From Hetaerina americana (taxonomy: Eukaryota; Arthropoda; Insecta; Odonata; Calopterygidae), in assembly GCA_022747635.1 (NCBI GenBank), contig JAKTNV010000026.1, positions 6,072,007 through 6,136,006 of the forward strand: DNA of 64,000 nucleotides. Reading direction: 5' to 3'. Each line of letters starts with the position of its first letter. The first letter of the stretch is position 1. This document shows, piece after piece, positions 23,611-36,655 of this stretch. Under the pieces are notes generated by a model. That model had not been told where the DNA came from, did no database searches, and saw nothing but the letters and a program-made list of their open reading frames with translations. The position numbers were made by a program, and so were the translations under genes.

Positions 23611-26344
23611 AGTTTTGAGGGGAATGGCAATTGAAAAGGATTTGCAGATTTGATTGAAATTCTAAGTGGATCTTTCTTAGTTTAATCCCTCCGGCAGAAA
23701 ACTTATTCAGATCACTTTTTTTTATTCTTGATTACGTCTTTCCCTCCGGAAGTATGGGTGAGATAAAGGTATTACTGGAGATTTTTTCTAAGCGTTAAGA
23801 GCGATGGGAATTAAACCATGGTTGATTGAGAGATTATTTCGAGATCGTGAATCCACGAAAGGCATTAGGTAGGAAAGGAAATAGGGAAGAGGGTTTGAGA
23901 ATAAAGCGAAGTTCGATGAAGAATGTGGGGAAAGCTGGAGTTGAGAACAAAAGAATCGGAGCGGAGGTATTGTGTATAGAAAAGGAAAAGATAGCTCATG
24001 AAATGGGGACGGGGAGCTGAGGGAGGGGACTAAGGTTTTCCGTGAGTGAGGGGTAAACTTAAGGAGTGTGTTTTACGATATTCGGTAAAAGACGGAGAAT
24101 GGAATTGACGGGGATTGCGAGCGAAGTGAGGCACATCTGCTTCGGGAAATGGGAGGGGGTAGATTTCCCGTTGTACTCGTGAAAGAGGAAAGAGAACATA
24201 GCTATTGCAAAAGGGAACAGATGATGCAAATGAAATTTTCAAAAAGAAAGAATAAAGAAAATTTAAAGATGTAGCGCTCCTTGACGCTTGAGCGAAGTTT
24301 CATTGTTTTCTTGCAATTAAAATTCCTTGATTTCATTTATCAATCGTTCAGTGGTACGTTCGTTCTCGTTAATGTCCACATATGTCATTTCCATGTGAAT
24401 ATAGCGATAGTCAGAATAAATAGAGCTTTTGTTTTTCTGTGTAGTTATTGCCCTCACGTTGCCAGTGTTCCAATAGAGTGGCTTGAATATCATCAAGAGG
24501 AAAATTTTGAACAAAAGTGTAATAGCATTGCTCAAAATGGAGAACATTTTCAGTTTAAGAAAAGCTATTTAAAGTTTTAATGCCATTTAACCTTTGAAAA
24601 TGAGCGTTTTTACATGATCGAGAACTCATCCAGGATTATGAGCTAATAGGATTTCTTAGATAGATTCAGCAGCTACATCCAGTTCTGCGAAGGATTGTTA
24701 TTTTTAGCATAAAAGTTCGAGGTAGTAATGACATTACTTTGACTCTTCGTACATGTCCCACGCCAGAACTGGTCATCTAACCAGCAACGCAAGAAATAAT
24801 GCTGCGACGATGGGGGGGAAGAGTCCGCTGTGTCGCTTAATCATTCTCTCCTTTCATCAGAGGAGTACCTCCACCTCGGGGCACCTTTTTCTCCGGGGAC
24901 TACTCTTTCCTTCATGAATGTGGCGCAAAAATAAAGTTTTTGAATATAAATAGGAAATGAGAGATGCCTCTATCCTCCATTTAAAACTGGAAACGTGAGA
25001 GAAAAGTAAATGTGGTCTTAAGGGAGACACGGTCGGTTGAGAAGGGCTGGAAAAGTTGTGGGTTTTATCCTTCACAAGGTGGGTGTGGCATGCTTTCCTT
25101 TTAACCGTGGTGGGAGAGTATGTAAGCTTTTATTATTAATGGGTCTGTATCAACTTCCCATGAGTTGTGTTTCAACCAGGTTTGCAAAGGAAACTCATTA
25201 TGCCTTTGTGTGCGTTTTTTTATTCCTGATCCTCTTCGTTGCTATAGGCTAGAAGGTGCTTTGCTCTCAACTCAAAAAGTTTTCTGCGATCGGAAGTTAG
25301 GAAATTTGCCGTGAATATCCATTCGTTAATTTATGAGGACGTAAAACTTATTGTGGCTAAGAAAAGGTTATGATTGTATAAATACTCTTGCTGTAAATAA
25401 TGTGGGTAATGAAAAACTGTTGGTGATCAGTGTATGGAAAAAAAACTTGAAATCAGTAAGATAGACTTAACTGACTACATTTAACCACATCAAAGGAAAT
25501 TTTTCGGAACCGGTTTCGTCGGCATTTGATGAAGAGTGGCTAGTATGGAAAATTTTGTTGGCCAAGTTCTTCCCGTGGGCGTTTCTTGACATATTACCGA
25601 TCATAAGTCATACTTTTAACTTCATCAAATAATTAGCCAGTTAAACTAAATTCGCATCTTAATTTTTTTAAATGTCTTAAGTATTTAGTTAGCTATAATG
25701 TTAACCAAGCTTTTACGTTCGTAAGAGTTGCACTAAGATTTAAATAATTTTTTCCACTATTTTTTCTCCTTTAACTGCAATTTTTTGAGCAATTCTTTTA
25801 ACATCATGATTTTCAACATTGGTAATATTTTTCAAATTAAGTAACATTTATTTTTTTTATTTTAAAAATTGTAGATTTGAATGAATTTTATATTAATCAA
25901 GTTTCTATTTTGTTAATGGACAAAATCATTAAAATTTCACGTTGAGTGTTTCTGATTGAATTCGGTGCACTGTGAGATTAATTGATAAAGAATTAATGTA
26001 AATTCAAAATATGAGCGTAAGTAAGTTTAGACAAAACTATTCAATTTTTGTCTTTAAAGATGTTCTCATAAAGGTAGGGTGCTAAATTTTAGTCAAAAGA
26101 TGTTTGATATGTACATCTAATCAGACATCAAGTGTTTATTTGAACGTCGACTTTTTTCTGCTTAAATAACATTTTTTTCAGTAATGAGTTCAAATACTTA
26201 CTTAGAAAAAATTGTTCAAATACTTACTTAAAAATTATGTTAATACATTTTTACTTCTTTAGATGTTGAATTTTAAAATTTCTATTATTTAAAATATTAT
26301 TTTCATCAAGTAAACTTTTTAATGGTATTTTGGGAGAACAGGGG
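23611..26344. other. Non-coding stretch with a small tandem duplication
   Basis: Purine-rich around 23830-24190, then AT-rich. The 16-mer TTCAAATACTTACTTA is repeated at 26189-26204 and 26215-26230. No gene supported. Confidence 0.55.
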
Positions 26345-26642
26345 GTGAACTTAAGTGAGCAGCACTGGTTAGTGGACTAAGGTTCATGGTCGTGGTTCAA
26401 ATCCGTCTCTTAAAATCTACCAGAATAATCGTGCACCTTTGCCCAACCTGTGTGATAATATGTGTATATGATAGTGTACTCTAGATAATTTGTGCACTCC
26501 TGGGAGACCGCAGGGTAACAGGGAGACGAATGGCCTTACTCCTACCTTTCCCGATGAGAGAGTTTCACAAGTCGTAAAGATTAGACGAGGTTTGCTCTAC
26601 TCCTCTGAGGGCAAATCTCACTGTTACTGTTGGTAGTTTAAA
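26345..26642 (+). mobile_element. tRNA-headed SINE, older copy
   Basis: A tRNA-like head begins near 26350. An A-box-like segment (GAGCAGCACTGGTTAGTGG) is followed 25-30 bp later by an exact B box GGTTCAAATCC at 26394-26404. The body downstream contains CCTGGGAGACC, ACAGGGAGACGAATGG and GAGTTTCACAAG. These appear in the same order as GGGAAACC, ACAGGGAAAGGAACTG and GAATTTCACACG in the SINE at 45315-45692. The right part ends GTTACTGTTGGTAG, like the TTACTGTGTTTATGGTAG of that copy. RNA polymerase III would read such an element from the internal boxes. It is clearly more diverged than the other copies. Confidence 0.75.
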
Positions 26643-27705
26643 TTATCAAATTAAGTCCTTTTTTCTCATGAAATTAATTGTTTGTTTCCGTCATCATTTT
26701 AACTTCCGATTGCCCACGTGAAAATGCCTTTACTAAATAATAAGAATGAAATATATCGAACTCATATCAGGTGTAATATCTTATACCAACGAGCTCGTTA
26801 TTACTTTACCGTCCATAATTCATTATGAAAACAGTGGTCGAAGACGCCGAGGTGGCTGCTGAATTATGCTTCAATGCTAGGAATTCTAAAGAAATTCAGA
26901 ATTTATTGTGAATGTTACTTACTTTAAGTAGCATAGCATTAATTTTATAATACAAATTATCCGTATTATTTCAATAATAGTAAATTTTCAAAGAATCATA
27001 TACTATTTCCAACGACACAATTCTCCCCTATAATCGGCGACAAATTGCACTACCAATTTTAGACGAGCGAGAATATTTCAGAAGGAAGGTTGGTCCAAGT
27101 GGTTGTACATATACTTGTACTTGTATACCTGTATTATCCTTCTCTTCTACGGTTTTCTCCATGACTTGCTCGTTTCCAGCAGACGTGGTTTTCTTTGGAG
27201 AAAATGTCATGCATGTCTCCTCTATGTCTGAGATACGCCAAAAAAATGGTTTTGAGGTGATGCAGGGGAAGTAGTAGAGAATCTAGAAAAAACTTTGTCA
27301 CAAGACACAACTCTTATTTCCCAGCTGAGAAGTAATTTTTCTCGTCTTCCCCTCTAAAATTTCTCAGATGTGTCCTCACCGGGCTTATCCGCCTCCTTTA
27401 TTTCACCCTTGTTTCATGGTTTTTGCTTCGGTTTTGCATAAAATTGATGGTATATCCCACTGCTTTGCACTAGTTATTATTGGCCATTTAGCAAATTAAA
27501 TGTTAACTCTGAATTAACAGTTGGAAGAAGTTTTTTTAAGGACAGTTTAATGACTTATAAGCCTACCTTTTTCTATGTTATGGATTTTTCCTTTCAATCA
27601 AAGAGTACAGGTCTTTTGGATTTTGATTCTCTCTTTGAATGAATTTATATTCTTCAATTTATGGTTTCTAAAAATGTCTGGTAGACATTTTGAAACGGAA
27701 ATATA
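26643..27705. other. AT-rich non-coding stretch
   Basis: No supported gene or repeat. Confidence 0.6.
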
Positions 27706-27781
27706 CGGATGTTTAAAGGTGTGCATGTACAATTTTAAATATCCGGATGTTTATAGGTGTGCACGTACAATTTTAAATATC
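27706..27781. repeat. Tandem duplication, two 38-bp units
   Basis: The unit CGGATGTTTAAAGGTGTGCA plus an ACAATTTTAAATATC end is present twice head to tail, differing at two positions. A degenerate CGTATATTT start of a third unit follows. Confidence 0.95.
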
Positions 27782-30700
27782 CGTATATTTCTGGAATAAA
27801 ATTCGAAAAATAAATATCTAATGTTTAATACGTATGATGATTTACTGAGGTAATGAGTGCAATGTAGTCAGTCTATATGTTTGTTTACAATTAAATACCT
27901 AATTTAGCTTATAGGGCAAGTAATTGTAGTAAAGGGTATGCAATAGTACTTGAAACATATTTTATTATGGACTATAGAACCACAAATACGGAACGTTTTA
28001 CGCAAGATATAAGCAGAACTAGCGATAGGCATTTATTTGACACCCAATAAAGCTATTTAAAAACCTAAAACAATGGTACTTAAACAAGATATTCAATATA
28101 ATTTTAATTATACCTATTTTTGATTAATCATTACAAATATTATATAGAGATGATCGTGAGGAATTTAAAAAAGATTAACTGCAGGCAAAGAGTTCTAGTC
28201 GGGGCATTTTAAGGGGATTGGGTTTAATCGAAAAATGTGACTGATTTAATAAATTAATTTTTGTGCAAGGTTTGACAGTGATTTTATTTTTCGCTGTACA
28301 ATTAGCAGTTATGGAAAAAAGCAATTCTTAAATCGACACGGGTAGTTGAAAATAATCAGTGAATGAATATCACATGATTTTAAATTAGAAATGTTGAGCT
28401 CAAAATAAACATCGAATGGTCGTAACTGTCAGATGGTGAACCTGCACTGTCCTACCTCTTCAAAGTTAGAAAAATTACCTCGTTTGGTATTTCAATTTCG
28501 AGGTGAGTCGAAGGGTAAAAACTATGAAGAGGAAGAAAATATTTTCCGTTTACTCCAGATAAAAATATATCCGGTTGCCTAATTTCTGGAAAGAAAGTAA
28601 TTCTTCAGAATATGGATAAAGATAATTACCATAACCTTTAATTTGTCCACTGCGTTAAAGAAACTAACGTGTATAACTACATGCATACCACTAAATTTCA
28701 TGCTCTCGTTAAATATTGCGCTAATAATTAATACTACTCCGAAAGATATTGCTTTAATCACGCAATCTAACATAAAAGTTTAGGCATAATTGGACAATAA
28801 ATTAACACCTATTATAAAATAACGCACCTCCATTCAAAATATTCAATTGAAATCTTGCAACGCAACATTAAAAAGCGAATTAATAAAAACATCCAGTAAT
28901 TAAATAAACATAAATAATTATATCAACAGTAACCGTTATTTAATTAATTTGAAATCATTAAATGGATTAATAGTATAAAAATACGAATGTGGATACCTAA
29001 TAAAAGTTAATAGGCTGAAATGTAAATCAATCAAAACTAAACTTAATGTAAAACTATTACATTCTTCAGGTATATCTATCTTTCAAAGTGGAGGTGAAAA
29101 CACGAAGCATTTTTATTAATACAAATTAAAGAAAGAGATTATTTAGGCCAATTAAGATATTCGGGACTGAAACGGACAGTATGATTTTGTTTACCGATCG
29201 TGGTTATTGTAAATAATACTGATTTTATTTTAACCTAATTTAATATTATTAATCTGAGTTATAAGATGGAAGCAAATATCATTGCTTTGTACAGTATGTG
29301 TGTTATGCGTGAATGAATTAAAGGCAGAGTTTTTGTATGCTAGGCATACGATCCCAAACTAACTAGTGAGGATGCACTAATCCTACGAGCAGACAGAATC
29401 AATGAATATTGAAATTAACCGTATTCAGTGCCAAATTCTATTCCCTATACAGAACCGTCATTCTGATTTGTGTATTCTCTTCTCATTGTTTATGGAATTC
29501 CGTTTTCAATCCCGAAAATAAATAATGAAATATTTCTTTAACTCTATAGGTGTATTAAAGAGGACGATTTCGCTGTACTATAGTGAAAATGGATGGACTC
29601 ATTTCTATTTACAAAGAATAATTGATTATTGTGAATAGGTTATAATCGTTCTTATGCAATGTAAATCAAGTGTAGCTAATATATATTCTTGAGTATTCCG
29701 TTTTTTACGAAAGAACGGGATAGAAAAATTATGCATTTTATTCTTATATGCGTTGAAACGGAAGGTCATTATCTTCAGTACCCTTTAATAAAATAAGTTT
29801 TTTTTAAATAGTGAAAATTAATGTTATTTTTCCTTTTTATTTTTCTGAAAACAACCCATTTTACTCAGATTCGCTTCATGAATTGAATTCACGTATATGC
29901 TACTTTGAAAGTTAATTTAGGTGAAAATGTAATTTTAGTACACGTTAAGTCTTGATGCTTAACTAATTATTTTGTAGTTGATTGGTATTATTTAATGGTA
30001 CTTTCAGTTGAATAATTAGATTAAAAATTTATAATACTTAATGCTCTCCTGTGTTTCATTGTGTTTACGATTTCTTTCTGTTTTTTACCTCGTAAAAGTT
30101 AGTCTCTGGTGGTGCATAGTTGTGGCAGTGAAGAGAAATTGAATTCCAAGGCCTTATAATCAAATTTCATTGTTTACCTGATAACCTATTTAGTTCATTA
30201 AGATGACCCCGAAACTGTAGGCAGCACATACTATTTCAAATTTCATTTTCCTAATTTCAGCATTTCGGATAATAAATGCCTATCAATGTTTTAATTACGA
30301 GCACATCATGATCTCGCTGTAAACGATTTAAGGATGCTAATCTAGTTTTTTTATACAATTTATCGTATTTTCTTTTTATTTATATTAGCTGGTCTACTAT
30401 ATTTGTTATCATCTCTCCTTCTTTCCGTCTCCTCGCATCGCCTGACGTTCATCGCTATCCCCGCCCTCTTGGTCCCTAGAGGGAGTGGATAAGATCCATT
30501 CGGAAAGAAAATAAGTAATTTTGTCGAGCACACAAGCAAAATAAGGTCACGTCATAGAAAAGCCATCTGCGTGTTAGAAAGGAAAGAAATAAGAAGAGAG
30601 AAAAGAAGAAGAAAAAAACCAGCTCACTTCCCGCCAACGCCTGACCTTGATCTCTTGGGTCTCGACAATGCCGGGAGTAGGAATTCATTCCTCTGCATTT

Positions 30701-33700
30701 TTTCTTATTGACTCACCGTAGCCGCGGCTTCCTAATTATTTAATTCGCGCTAATGTACGGCGTAGATCTTTTTTCTCATCGTGGAGACTGTTCTGATTGG
30801 AAGTGTTTTTATTAATCCACAAACTTCATTCATGAATCTTTCATGTATGATAATATTCATTAAATAACCCTCTAATTTTATTTAAAGGAGTATATGCCAC
30901 GTTTTGTGAGTTTATAGAGCGTGCGCATGTCATAAATGAACTTTCTAGTTCATTATTCAATATAGTCCTTAAAATTGTGTGAAAATTTAGAAATTATGGG
31001 ATTCAGGTCATTTATCAGGTTTATTGTAACAGGTTTTATTTGCACAAATGAAATGAATTCAAGAGTAAATGATTAGAAAAATATGCTATAGACTTAAGTG
31101 CGTACAAAAATAATGCAAAAATAGAAAGAACTGCAACATGTTCGTAGGGCATTCTTCGTGTTCATACAGTGCGTTGATTATACGTATACAGCAGAGAGAA
31201 AAGTGAAACTTTCACTCCGGTCCTTCAAATTACTCGCGTAATCAGTGAAATTGGTAATCGGAAGTCATTGGTTAATCTGAAAAGTCACTCATTCAGTTCA
31301 CATGTAAAATAGTTTAAAGAGTAACACATCACATAGGAATATGATTTTTGGTACAGGTAGAAGTTTTCGATTTTTGTATTATAACTTTAACTAGATGAAC
31401 TTCAATTAGGGTTTATTCCTAAAGTTACGGATTAAGGTAATTTCAAATTACTCGTCTCTATTCATGGTAGTTCAGGTAAATTTATTTAGTGTCCTAAAGT
31501 GGGGATAAAAGTTCATTTGAACTTTCCATTACCATTCTTCCTGAAGCATAGTCATTATCAAAGAGAAGGCACAATATCAACTTACGATCTCATATTAGCC
31601 AGAAGTTCCCAACTTTTCCTGAATTTTAAATACCAGATTCAGGAATGTCTTAAAATTTACTAGTGAAATTCATATAGAAGTAAACAGCATGTATACTTTT
31701 TTCTGTGTAAGACTTCATGTTAGTTTTCTGGGAGCGTTCTGCGGAAAACATCCTCGTTTGAAACTCATTTTCTTTAATACTTCCCTCAATATCCAATAAA
31801 AAGGCTGTTAATTAATACATCCAAGAACATTGCTATTTATTTGCGTAAAAATAAATGCTGTGAAAAAAGGTTCTTTTTATTTTCTCCTCAAAACTAGTTT
31901 TAGGAAGCAACAAAAAATACCTTTAATTTTAATGTGTAAGTCATATTTCATGTGATTCTTTAGAGGGCAGTCTCACGTCCACACTTCTAGTTAATTGTTT
32001 CTTCAAAGGTTTACACCTAAACAAGGTCGCGGAGCATGCAACCTAGATTGGAATTCTTTCGAGAAGGGAATAATTTTTTTCATTGTGTACTATATAGTAT
32101 ATGATAATTATATTTCGTTTATATCCGTGTTTCTATACGACATTGTCATCAAGACGGCAGAGATATTTCTAAATCGAGTTTACAACTGAAGTGGAACCAA
32201 ATTTCTCTATTCCATGATTCTTGGTTTTTAATTCTTGAAATTCTGAAGTGTGTGAACGTGTTGCTCTCCTGCATAATATTTCGAGCTTTTACCGTCGTCC
32301 AAACATCGTTTCCACGGTTATGTACCCAGTGGTCTCAATGTTCCCTCTTTCGCTATCTGTCTAACTGTTAGATTCCTCTGGTTAATTAGTTTAAGTAACG
32401 AAAAAGTTTCTAAATGCTTCAATTTAGAAAAAAAAACGAAATATAGATCGCTCGGATTACATCCTGCGACATACGCAACCTTGGAGGAAAAGTTGGCTTT
32501 TGTGCTCAATGGGTTGCATAACTCGTCCGCTCATTTATGAGAACGGGAATGTGAAGTTCCCGTTTTTGAGCCGTCCTTGGTTGAGGCTTTTAGCAAGGTC
32601 TATTCTCCTGCAACCATTCTCCAGATTTCCATTGCTCCCCTTAACCCTGGCGCCTCCCCCATCTCCATCCCGTTCCATTCAACCTTTCTAAGAATCAGTG
32701 GTTACCATTGGCTGCAAAATCAAATGGAGTGAGCGGATGAAAGAAATCTATTTCACGGACTGGAAATCTGTTAGTGACAACGGAATGGATGAACTGGTTA
32801 ATATAGTGTTTATAATGTCTTGCAAACGACGTCCATTCTCGATTCTCACACCGTTTGCGACAATGAGTAAATTTTGTCGCTGACAAAATTGTTTCCCCTC
32901 TGGGAACTCTTTCTGGCATTCTCATCCGTTAGAAGGAAATCTCATCAGTTTAATAGACTTTCCAATTGATGACAATGGTATGAATGGAGGGCCATTGTTA
33001 GCATGACATTGAAGCATGGCAAAAACGTCCATCATGCTTTAGAATCATTTAATCATCCAATTACGCATAATCTTAACGACAACCCTTGAGATATCACACG
33101 AACCAATTTTCTCTCAAGGATTCTGAATATTTACGAAGAAGAATTTTAGCAAAATTTCGGACATTAATGAGCCAGTTTAATTAAAAGAGAGAGTCTTAGT
33201 TACTGATAAATGAATGTGCCAAATAGTCGGTGAAGGGTTAGTCTCCGATTTGTCGGGTGTTTTCGCAGCTGAGAATGCCGTGCCAATGGAATCTCTTTTC
33301 CTTAAATTGTCTCAATCTGCCTATATTGTTTTGAAGGGCTTTATTATTATAAATCCTTTCAGTGGGAGGGTTATTAACAAGTTGGAAGCCGTGCGAAGTT
33401 TTAAATTGAGGTTGTAAATTAATACGCATGTTTGGAGGATTTAATTTCATGATACTTTCCCAGTACGTTATTTTCACCATAATAAAATTTTATAGGTCAT
33501 CAAATTTTAAAATGTTGATTAAATTAAAATACGTGTATTAAATTAAATCGTTAATAGTTTTCAATTTTAGTAATTTCGTAAATAGAAGACAGAAATAATG
33601 AAATATTGAAATATACCTTTGCAATTTCTTTGGCTCACAGAGTAACATGTTTTGTCATGTATTTAATTAGATCCTCATGATTCCCTAATAATATAATTAT

Positions 33701-33837
33701 TTATCAAGATGATGACAATGGTACATTATGTATTGCTGTTGTCAAAAATTTTTAGTAATTATAAATTTCCACTTAATTAGTTATAGTAATGCAGGGAGAG
33801 AGAATTTGCCTTATAATTACAGCTGCAAAAATAAATA
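27782..33837. other. Long AT-rich non-coding stretch
   Basis: About 6 kb with no supported gene, RNA or mobile element. Open frames are short and motif-free. A patch at 30590-30690 of mixed composition, with a poly-purine run, gives a low-complexity minus-strand frame that I reject. Confidence 0.55.
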
Positions 33838-33839
33838 TA

Positions 33840-33866
33840 CTACCTTGATCAAAAATTTCCCGGAAT
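33840..33866. repeat. Mariner terminal inverted repeat (3' end of copy 2)
   Basis: The sequence starts CTACCTTGATCAAAAATTTC, preceded by TA. It pairs with 35145-35171 except at its 17th base (T against G). Confidence 0.97.
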
Positions 33867-33892
33867 TTATTCAGAAAATTAAAAATACAAGT

Positions 33893-34966
33893 TTATTCAT
33901 CTAAATCTATATTGTCCCCTTCAAAGTAATCCCCATCGACTGCAACACACTTATGCCAGCGCTTGATCCAATCCTCGAAACATTTTTTATATTCGGTTTT
34001 CGGTATGTCCATCAGTGCTTCCTGCGATTTTTCCATTACTTCCTCTCGGCTGCTAAAACGCGTTCCCCGTAATGGTTTTTTAACTCGATTGAACAGAAAG
34101 AAGTCACAGGGAGCCAAATCAGGTGAATTCGGTGGCTGTTGGATGGTATTTGTTGCATTTTTCGTCAAAAAATTACGAATAATGATAGCACTGTGCGACG
34201 GTGCGTTATCATGGTGCAAAATCCACGAGTTTTCTGCCCACATTTCTGGTCTCTTTCGGCGAATTGCTTCACGCAAACGTCTCATAACGCCCAAATAATA
34301 CTCTTTGTTTACTGTCTGGCCTTCTGGCAAAAATTCATGATGCACTACACAGTTGTAATCCATGAAAACCGTCAGCATTGCCTTCTTTTTTGACTGAAAA
34401 CGACGTGGTTTTTTTGGTCTCGGCTCATTTGGTGAACGCCATTCACTTGCCTGATGTCTGGATTGCGTGTCGTACTCATAAACCCACGTCTCGTCTCCAG
34501 TAATGATCCTTTTGATGAATGTGGGATCGGATTCAGCCTCGCAAATCATGTCTTTTGCGACGTCAACACGGTCTCTTTTTTGCATTAAATTGAGGTCTTT
34601 TGGAACCAACTTTGCTGCTACACGACGGAAACCCAAATCATTAACCACAATGTCTTGGGCGGATCCATAGGCAATGTTCAAGTCCTCCGCTATTTCTCTG
34701 ATGGTTAATTTGCGGTTATTGACCAACATTTCTTTTACTTTATCAATTTTTTCACCGACTTTCGATGTCGATGGTCTGCCACTGCGTTCATCATCTTCGA
34801 TTGACTCACGACCACTTCTGAACCGCTCGTGCCACTGGTAAACGACCGTTTTTTTTAGAGAATCGTTGCCGAAACACTTTTCCAACATTTCCAACGTCCG
34901 TGCGCCACTAAATCCGTTTTTTACGCAAAATTTAATACAAGTTCGTTGTTGCAAATTTAAATCCAT
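33893..34966 (-). CDS. Mariner transposase (D,D34D), full length
   Basis: A 357-residue transposase that would cut the element at its terminal repeats and paste it into TA sites in the nucleus. I chose the ATG at 34966 (MDLNLQQ) because it begins the usual mariner N-terminal helix-turn-helix. The frame stays open upstream to 35035, but the extra 23 residues look like untranslated leader. The first helix-turn-helix lies at about residues 8-55 and the second at 88-112 (IREIAEDLNIAYGSAQ). The linker contains LVPKDLN near 120, matching the family's W/LVP..L motif. The catalytic aspartates are D158 (GDETW), D253 (HHDNAP) and D288 (SPDLAPCD), with exactly 34 residues between the last two. The C-terminus carries WHKCVAVDGDYFE, typical of the family. 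No stop or frameshift is present and the length is normal. Activity is inferred, not shown. Confidence 0.95.
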   Translation of the reverse strand: MDLNLQQRTCIKFCVKNGFSGARTLEMLEKCFGNDSLKKTVVYQWHERFRSGRESIEDDERSGRPSTSKVGEKIDKVKEMLVNNRKLTIREIAEDLNIAYGSAQDIVVNDLGFRRVAAKLVPKDLNLMQKRDRVDVAKDMICEAESDPTFIKRIITGDETWVYEYDTQSRHQASEWRSPNEPRPKKPRRFQSKKKAMLTVFMDYNCVVHHEFLPEGQTVNKEYYLGVMRRLREAIRRKRPEMWAENSWILHHDNAPSHSAIIIRNFLTKNATNTIQQPPNSPDLAPCDFFLFNRVKKPLRGTRFSSREEVMEKSQEALMDIPKTEYKKCFEDWIKRWHKCVAVDGDYFEGDNIDLDE

Positions 34967-35144
34967 TTCTGCAATTGTAAAAAATCGCCAACACACACAG
35001 AGATAGATGTACTCTTGGCTACGTAACTTTTGCAAATGTCAAGTTATGACACTAAGATTTAAAGGGAATATCAACAACAGATGTACCAATTTAACAAAAA
35101 AAACAGAACTCAAATCGGAACGATGGGAGCGCCACACGGTGGTT

Positions 35145-35171
35145 ATTCCGGGAACTTTTTGATCAAGGTAG
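35145..35171. repeat. Mariner terminal inverted repeat (5' end of copy 2)
   Basis: The sequence ends TTTTTGATCAAGGTAG and is followed by TA. It is the same sequence as the right end of copy 1 at 1019-1045. Confidence 0.97.
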
Positions 35172-35173
35172 TA

Positions 35174-35579
35174 TGTATTTTACTTTACGGAATTTTTTTG
35201 TATGTTTTCATGAGATAATTATTTTAAGTTTCTATAGAATGCCTCAAAAACCTTGCTATGGATATTCATTATGATGCATATTGAGGTGTAATGAAATTAC
35301 TTTTTTTATTCAGTCTCATATTCAATTCCCTAGAGTTGTTTCACGTTTTAGCTTAAACATAGAACGGTCCAATAATTCATCAGTTAGATTTAAAAATTGA
35401 AGCTTTGGCGGATGTAATCAACCTGTTATATTTTTTTAAGAGTGGTAGATTATTTTCTCTTTGAATTTCATAAAATGTAATTCAAAATTTCTCCCCTTTT
35501 ATTGTATTCATGTAGGGTTAAAACGCAAAGCATGAAAAATTTTAATTTTTCTTTCGTCTATACCTGCCCATGTCAAAAT
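35174..35579. other. AT-rich flank, nothing recognised
   Basis: Ordinary AT-rich sequence between mariner copy 2 and the next SINE copy. Confidence 0.6.
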
Positions 35580-35758
35580 TTCTAATTTTCCGTACCCAAG
35601 CTGTGTTCCCGGGTACCTGATATTTCTGCACAGAGAAAGGAACTGGTCCCTCTACGCTGATTTATGAATTTCACACGCCTTAGGGCTCAGTATTTTGTGA
35701 CCTCTACCAACCTCTCCTATTAAAGCTCTATTCGGTTTTATCACTTTGGTAAAGCAGT
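35580..35758 (+). mobile_element. tRNA-headed SINE family, body fragment
   Basis: Begins ACCCAAGCTGTGTTC and continues GGGTACCTGATATTTCTG, AGAGAAAGGAACTGGTCCCT and TATGAATTTCACACGCC. These blocks follow the same order as the SINE body at 45430-45600 read on its own strand. The match continues through CTCTACCAACCTC to a TTCGGTTTTATCACTTTGGTA end. The tRNA-like head is absent, so this is a 5'-truncated or partly lost copy. No LINE-like 3' tail follows it. Confidence 0.8.
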
Positions 35759-36554
35759 ATGTAAAATACCATTACTAACATTTATAGAATTTTATACCTA
35801 CCTATTCAATTCCTTCAATCTTATGCTAGTACAACTGTACGATCACGTCCAAATTATTCGCATTAATAAAGTGCGAATAATTATTTTTTTAATGAGAAAA
35901 TCATAGAAAGGATACTAAAAGAGGTAAAATTGTCATTAACTAATTCTATAGTTTTCGAATTAGGGTTTGAACTGATACTAATTTTTAGATGCTTATCTAT
36001 TTTTGAAATCACCTCAATTACTGAATTGAAATTTTTTTTTGTTAAATGAACGCATACCTCCATAATACGCCTCCTAAGGCAACTGAATCGCAAAATTCTT
36101 CAATAACAACACTGACACACCACTCTTCTCACTCATCACATTTGGTCCGTAAATAGCACAAAATTTCCGATGAATGTCAGCAAATTAGAAGTTTTTCATC
36201 GGTAAAAACCTTATCACTGAGTGAACTTCACATTTGGCGGAAATTTCTATTGCATTTTAACTCGCTATTGTAAACAAAAAACAAGCGGGGTGACCTTACC
36301 ACCCCTGCAGCTCGAGTTCTGCTGACCTTCAGTGAGTTTCAATACAATGACCATTCGGCTCCCTCCGCTAGTTCTTACGCTACATGAAAACGGAGGTTAC
36401 TTTCTGGATAGACCGAGTGTTTCATTGCCGACTTCTCGCATATTTAATTCGTTTCTGGTGATCGTATTTTGTTATTGTTAAGGCTGAGCGTCGGCCTTGT
36501 GCCATCATTAGATATTTGGCGATATTAAACGAACCAGAAAATCTTATCTATTGT
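35759..36554. other. Non-coding stretch with a small hairpin
   Basis: An 11-bp-arm inverted repeat (AATTATTCGCA / TGCGAATAATT) lies at about 35851-35883. Otherwise no recognised feature. Confidence 0.6.
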
Positions 36555-36655
36555 ATTGAAAATGGGAGTGTCTCAAGGCGTCACTCAGGATTTAACCCGA
36601 GACCCTCCGCTCAGCAGTCGAATTCTTTACCATTAAGCTGCCACGGTGTCCGTTA
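36555..36655 (-). mobile_element. tRNA-like SINE head
   Basis: Read on the minus strand, GTGGCAGCTTAATGG (A-box-like, about 36630-36643) is followed by CGACTGCTGAGCGGAGGG and a B-box-like GGGTTAAATCC at 36588-36598. The T-arm can still pair. The ends that would form an acceptor stem do not pair (GGACACC against TGACGCC), so this is a tRNA-derived head and not a working tRNA gene. The CTGCTGA.CGGAG core resembles the head of the SINE at 45.6 kb. I do not see the SINE body after it, so it may be a 3'-truncated copy. Confidence 0.6.

Larger units (their letters stand above)
33840..35171 (-). mobile_element. Complete mariner transposon, copy 2
   Basis: A 1,332-bp element bounded by 27-bp terminal inverted repeats (33840-33866 and 35145-35171) with one mismatch, and flanked by TA at 33838-33839 and 35172-35173. 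This is the TA target duplication expected of mariner. The single open transposase gene reads right to left. Length, repeats, target and a D,D34D catalytic triad all fit the mariner family of the Tc1/mariner superfamily. It nearly matches copy 1 at the left edge. The open frame and near-intact ends make it the best candidate in the window for a recently mobile copy. The subfamily was not assigned. Confidence 0.98.
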
